A stretch of DNA of 64,000 nucleotides, taken from NCBI GenBank assembly GCA_024236055.1, contig JACKLF010000001.1, positions 558,001 through 622,000 on the forward strand, written 5' to 3'. The DNA is from Alphaproteobacteria bacterium (GTDB lineage Bacteria; Pseudomonadota; Alphaproteobacteria; Micropepsales; Micropepsaceae). The position numbers were made by a program, and so were the translations under genes. Under the pieces are notes generated by a model that did not search any database, was not told the origin of the DNA, and was given only the letters and a program-made list of their open reading frames with translations. Positions within the stretch are counted from its first letter, which is position 1, and each line of letters starts with the position of its first letter. Positions 60,613 to 64,000 of this stretch are shown piece by piece.

Positions 60613-60810
60613 TCAGGAAGACGAGTCCTTCTTGCGGGCCAGATAGTCCAGCTTGCGCCGTGCCGCCTGGGCCAGCATGGCCTGGGGCGCGCTGGCCGGG
60701 CCGACGATCGAGGCTTCAAGCCCCGATTGCGGATCGATGGCCGTGGCCTTGACCACGTTCCCCTGCCTCACGAATTCGACGTAGATGGGCCCCTGCCCCG
60801 CCGCGGTCAT
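60613..60810 (-). CDS. DUF6898-like small protein downstream of hemA
   Basis: A 65-residue protein: VEFVRQGNVVKATAIDPQSGLEASIVGPASAPQAMLAQAARRKLDYL. This matches the small alphaproteobacterial DUF6898 pattern (VKxTAID...GxExSIVGPASA). It lies 55 bases downstream of hemA on the same strand, its usual place. The function is unknown. Family recognition is by memory of the pattern, so moderate confidence. Confidence 0.7.
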   Translation of the reverse strand: MTAAGQGPIYVEFVRQGNVVKATAIDPQSGLEASIVGPASAPQAMLAQAARRKLDYLARKKDSSS

Positions 60811-60865
60811 TTTAATTGGTCGCGCCGGACGGCCCTGCGCTGCGCTGCGGGTCGCCGGTCGCTCC

Positions 60866-62101
60866 TCAAGCGGCCCGGGCCAGCTTATGGGCGTCCCACA
60901 CCACCACCAGCGCCGCGACCAGCGCGTCCATCATCGCCTCGCTATGGGCGGGCGACGGGGTGAAACGCAGACGCTCGGTCCCGCGCGGCACGGTGGGATA
61001 GTTGATCGGCTGCACATAGACGCCATGGTCCTTGAGCAGCGTGTCCGACACCGACTTGCACAGCGCCGCATCGCCCACGAACAGCGGCACGATATGGCTG
61101 GGGCTTTCCATGACCGGCAGTCTCGCCGCGGCCATCTTGCTTTTCAGCATGGCGGCGCGGTCGGCCAGGGTCTGGCGCTCGACGTCGCTGGACTTCAGGT
61201 GCCGGATCGAGGCCAGCGTGCCCGCCGCGATCACCGGCGCCAGCGAGGTGGTGAAGATAAAACCCGGGGCGAAGGAGCGGATGCAGTCCACCAGCTCAGC
61301 GCTGGCGGCGATATAGCCGCCCATCACGCCAAACGCCTTGGCCAGCGTGCCTTCGACGATGTCGATGCGGCCCATGGTGCCGTCACGGGCGGCCACGCCC
61401 GCGCCGCGCGGCCCGTAAAGGCCCACGCCATGCACTTCGTCGATATAGGTCAGCGCGCCGTATTTCTCGGCCAGGTCGCAGATCTTTTCGGTGGGCGAGA
61501 ACTCGCCTTCCATCGAATAGACGCTCTCGAAGGCGATCAGCTTGGGGGCGGCCGGATTGGCCGCCTTCAGCAGTTCCTCCAGATGTTCCATGTCATTGTG
61601 ACGGAAGACATACTTGGCGGTGCCGCCGTGGCGGATGCCCTCGATCATCGAGGCATGGTTGAGTTCGTCGGAGAAGATGATCAGCCCCGGCAGCACCTTG
61701 GCCAGGGTCGACAGGGTCGCGTCGTTGGATACGAAGCCCGAAGTGAACAGCAGTGCGGCTTCCTTGCCGTGCAGGTCGGCCAGTTCGCGCTCCAGCTCCA
61801 CATGGTAGTGGGTGGTGCCGGAAATGTTGCGGGTGCCGCCCGAACCGGCGCCGACCGCATCGACCGCCTCATGCATCGCCGCCAGCACCTTGGGATGCTG
61901 GCCCATGTTCAGATAGTCGTTGGAGCACCAGACCGTGATCGGCCGACCCCCATTGTCCGTATAGGTCACGCCGTTCTCGAACAGCCCGGCCTTGGGATAG
62001 GCGCCGCATTCGCGCAGGATGTCGGCGAACACGCGGTAGCGGCCCTCGCGCTTCAGCGCGGCCAGGGCATCCTGAAAACTGGACCGGTAGGAAAACGACA
62101 T
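60866..62101 (-). CDS. hemA: 5-aminolevulinate synthase
   Basis: C4-pathway enzyme condensing glycine and succinyl-CoA, a hallmark of Alphaproteobacteria. 411 residues. VWCSNDYLNMGQHPKVL, SGTTHYHVELERELADLHGKEAALLFTSGF and the PLP-Lys region VEGTLAKAFGVMGGYIA are diagnostic. It is divergent from the DUF1295 gene. Glycine from GlyA (2 kb away) is a substrate. Confidence 0.97.
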   Translation of the reverse strand: MSFSYRSSFQDALAALKREGRYRVFADILRECGAYPKAGLFENGVTYTDNGGRPITVWCSNDYLNMGQHPKVLAAMHEAVDAVGAGSGGTRNISGTTHYHVELERELADLHGKEAALLFTSGFVSNDATLSTLAKVLPGLIIFSDELNHASMIEGIRHGGTAKYVFRHNDMEHLEELLKAANPAAPKLIAFESVYSMEGEFSPTEKICDLAEKYGALTYIDEVHGVGLYGPRGAGVAARDGTMGRIDIVEGTLAKAFGVMGGYIAASAELVDCIRSFAPGFIFTTSLAPVIAAGTLASIRHLKSSDVERQTLADRAAMLKSKMAAARLPVMESPSHIVPLFVGDAALCKSVSDTLLKDHGVYVQPINYPTVPRGTERLRFTPSPAHSEAMMDALVAALVVVWDAHKLARAA

Positions 62102-62183
62102 GGAAACTGCCTTTGGATCAGACCCGAGCCCCGATAAAACAGGATAGACCGAAAGAAGTGTTTGATTCCACGCAATTTGTCAC

Positions 62184-62978
62184 ATGATGCCGCTGCACCT
62201 TAGCCCGCCCCTGTGGGGCCTGGTCTTCGCGCTTTGCGCCGCGGTACTGCTGTGGCTGCTTTCGCTGCGCCTGCGTGATGTCTCCATTATCGATATTTTC
62301 TGGGGCCCCGGCGTGGCCGGCGTGGTTGATATTGCCGCCTGGCTGGCCCCTGCCTCGGGCCCGCGCGCTTCGGCCGCCCTGTTCCTGGTGAACATCTGGG
62401 CAATCCGGCTGGCTGCCCATATTTTCGCCCGCCATTCCAGCATCCAGGGCGGTGAAGACCATCGTTACGCCGCCATGCGCCGCCAGTTCGGCGCCCGCTG
62501 GTGGTGGTGGAGCCTGGTGCAGGTGTTCCTGTTGCAAGCGATTCTCATCTGGTTCGTCCCTGCCCCGCTGGTTGCCGCCATGCTGGCCGGCGCACCGGAT
62601 CTGGGCGTGCTGGATTATGCCGGCATCGCCCTGGCCGGGACCGGCCTGCTGTTCGAGGCGCTGGCCGATTTTCAATTGGCCCGGTTTCGCGCCGATCCGG
62701 CCAACCGGGGCAAGGTGCTGGATCGCGGGCTTTGGGGCGTCTCGCGCCATCCCAACTATTTCGGCGAGGCGCTGATGTGGTGGGGCTTCTTCCTGATCGG
62801 ATTTTCGGCCGCAGGCGCGTGGTGGCTGATCCTGTCACCGCTGCTGATGACCTTCCTGCTGCTGCAGGTTTCCGGCGTCACGCTGATGGAAGACACGATA
62901 AGCGAACGGCGGCCCGATTATGCCGCCTACAAGCGGCAGGTCAGCAGCTTCGTGCCGTGGTTCCGGTCGAAATCCTGA
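62184..62978 (+). CDS. DUF1295 (steroid 5-alpha-reductase-like) membrane protein
   Basis: An integral membrane protein of 264 residues with about seven helices. DVSIIDIFWGPG near the N-terminus and the C-terminal GLWGVSRHPNYFGEALMWWG motif are typical of DUF1295, related to steroid 5-alpha-reductases and isoprenylcysteine methyltransferases. ATG 62184 or 62187 starts it. Enzymatic activity is uncharacterised; NADPH-dependent reduction is inferred from the fold. Confidence 0.88.
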   Translation: MMPLHLSPPLWGLVFALCAAVLLWLLSLRLRDVSIIDIFWGPGVAGVVDIAAWLAPASGPRASAALFLVNIWAIRLAAHIFARHSSIQGGEDHRYAAMRRQFGARWWWWSLVQVFLLQAILIWFVPAPLVAAMLAGAPDLGVLDYAGIALAGTGLLFEALADFQLARFRADPANRGKVLDRGLWGVSRHPNYFGEALMWWGFFLIGFSAAGAWWLILSPLLMTFLLLQVSGVTLMEDTISERRPDYAAYKRQVSSFVPWFRSKS

Positions 62979-62987
62979 TTGCGGCCC

Positions 62988-63350
62988 TCAGCCGGCCTTG
63001 TAGAAAGGCGCGATCTTCCAGAACTCTTCCGCGCCGACGCGCACGCGGGTTTCGCCGGCAGCCTGGGCCGCCTGGCACAGCCGGTGCAGCTTGACCGGCC
63101 CCCTTTCGGCCACCATCGCGGCCAGCCAGGCATCCTTGTCGCCATACTCGGCCTGCCAGATTCCGTGGCTCTGGGGATGACGTTCCCAATCCTGCTCGGC
63201 ATCGGCGCGCAGCGCATCAAAGACTGCCTCGCAGGCGGCGATCAGGTGCGCCACCGGCAGCTCTGCGCTGGCCGTGCTGATTTCCTCGCCGGGGCGGCGC
63301 ATCTGGCCGGAGACGGGAACGGCAAAGGGCGCGTTCATCGCGGCGGTCAC
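62988..63350 (-). CDS. Hypothetical soluble protein downstream of ldtR
   Basis: A 120-residue protein (116 if it starts at the second Met). No signal or membrane segment. It has conserved-looking tracts with several Trp (DWERHPQSHGIWQAEYGDKDAWLAAM) and an Ala-rich helical middle. It starts eight bases after the ldtR stop, so it is probably co-transcribed with the regulator. I do not recognise it. Confidence 0.7.
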   Translation of the reverse strand: MTAAMNAPFAVPVSGQMRRPGEEISTASAELPVAHLIAACEAVFDALRADAEQDWERHPQSHGIWQAEYGDKDAWLAAMVAERGPVKLHRLCQAAQAAGETRVRVGAEEFWKIAPFYKAG

Positions 63351-63358
63351 TCTATCCT

Positions 63359-63868
63359 CTAGAGCCGGAAGCGGACCTGGTCGATCCAGAACCGCTCCAG
63401 GCGCTTGAGGCTGACATTCATGCCTTCCAGGTCGCTGCCGTCGACATTGCCCACCGCTTCCAGCGAGAGCAGATGGCGATCGAACAGTTCACCCAGCATG
63501 TCGCGCACCGCCTCGCCCTTGCGCGTCAGGCGCACCAGCACGGAGCGGCGGTCGGCCTCGGAGCGTTCGTGGTGGATATACCCACCCTCGACCAGCTTCT
63601 TGAGGTTGTAGGAGACGTTCGAGCCCAGATAGTGCCCGCGCGTGCGAAGCTCGCCCGCGGTCAGTTCCTGGTCGCCCACATTGAACAGAAGAAGCGCCTG
63701 GACCGAGTTGATCTCGCGCTCGTCGCGCCGATCCAGCTCATCCTTGATCACGTCGAGCAACTGACGATGCAGCCGCTCCACGAGATTGAGCGTCTCGAGA
63801 TAATGCTTGCGTACCGACGAGGCGCCACTGAGCGCCGCCGCGGCCTGCGGTTTGGCCAATGCTGTCAT
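63359..63868 (-). CDS. ldtR: MarR-family regulator, LdtR-like
   Basis: Winged-helix MarR-family regulator of 169 residues. YLETLNLVERLHRQLLDVIKDELDRR, INSVQALLLFNVGDQELTAGELRTRGHYLGSNVSYNLKKLVEGGYI and DRRSVLVRLTRKG closely resemble LdtR, which in rhizobia and Liberibacter controls an L,D-transpeptidase and osmotic tolerance. I start at ATG 63868 with GGGGAA upstream, trimming 15 residues. The target gene is not in the window. Confidence 0.88.
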   Translation of the reverse strand: MTALAKPQAAAALSGASSVRKHYLETLNLVERLHRQLLDVIKDELDRRDEREINSVQALLLFNVGDQELTAGELRTRGHYLGSNVSYNLKKLVEGGYIHHERSEADRRSVLVRLTRKGEAVRDMLGELFDRHLLSLEAVGNVDGSDLEGMNVSLKRLERFWIDQVRFRL

Positions 63869-64000
63869 TTGTCTTCCCCGCTTTTTGCGGAGCCCACCTA
63901 TTGTTACCGCCACAGTAGGGGGGATGTCTTAAAGGCGCGTAAAATCCGCGTTGGTTGGCGCCTTCATGCAAGCCCGCATGGCGACATTCGCCAACGCGGA

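Overview
The window is chromosomal DNA from a GC-rich alphaproteobacterium. The evidence is an ALAS-type hemA, a MucR/Ros regulator, an LdtR-like MarR regulator, the gene order bamE / ubiquinol-cytochrome c chaperone / DUF177 / rpmF / plsX / fabH / ihfA / merR, the order glyA-nrdR-ribH-nusB ... thiL-hppA, a DUF2842 protein and a class I PHA synthase. I cannot name a genus. I saw no rRNA, CRISPR array, insertion sequence or prophage. Two tRNAs are present: Glu-UUC and Pro-GGG.

Layout. 0-9 kb holds housekeeping and accessory genes: cytochrome b561, a PAP2 protein, pyrophosphatase, a Zn alcohol dehydrogenase, a PEBP protein, a CMD protein, PhoD, CorA, an exported phosphotriesterase-like protein and a K+ channel. 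9-23 kb holds tRNA-Glu, recJ, glpX, hom, an AlaC-like aminotransferase, an OmpA lipoprotein, phaC, edd, a PDZ protein, argC and DUF805. 23-29 kb holds ppc and a putative metal-uptake locus (DUF2946, ZnuD-like TonB receptor, small membrane protein). 29-36 kb holds rplM-rpsI, an operon of enoyl-CoA hydratase / CoA-binding protein / GST / metY, ctaA, small genes and an amino-acid permease. 36-42 kb is an accessory block with a four-gene operon (two Nif3-like proteins, an HpcH/HpaI-like protein, an alpha/beta hydrolase) divergent from a CE15-like glucuronoyl esterase. 42-47 kb is the fabH/plsX/rpmF/bamE core block. 47-53 kb holds an amidohydrolase, hppA, a small exported protein and thiL. 53-57 kb carries three more HpcH/HpaI-like paralogs in tandem, inserted between thiL and nusB. 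57-64 kb holds nusB, ribH, nrdR, glyA, mucR, hemA, DUF1295 and ldtR.

The most unusual content is the set of four paralogous, apparently Tat-exported HpcH/HpaI-fold proteins. They keep the DxEH-type His and the metal-binding Glu/Asp but seem to lack the catalytic Arg of known pyruvate aldolases, and all four end in the same GREYTKR(K/R)MPV tail. One copy is operonic with two Nif3-like proteins beside a CE15-like esterase. The other three are single-gene units, two of them with clear terminators, and share a candidate operator. A periplasmic pathway for plant-wall or lignin-derived compounds is a reasonable inference but is unproven.

A second theme is frame damage in conserved genes: rplM, rpsI, the AlaC-like aminotransferase, recJ, an enoyl-CoA hydratase, DUF805 and the OmpA C-terminus. 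Two of these genes encode essential ribosomal proteins, and the lesions are one-base changes, often in G/C runs. Sequencing or assembly error is therefore more likely than gene decay.
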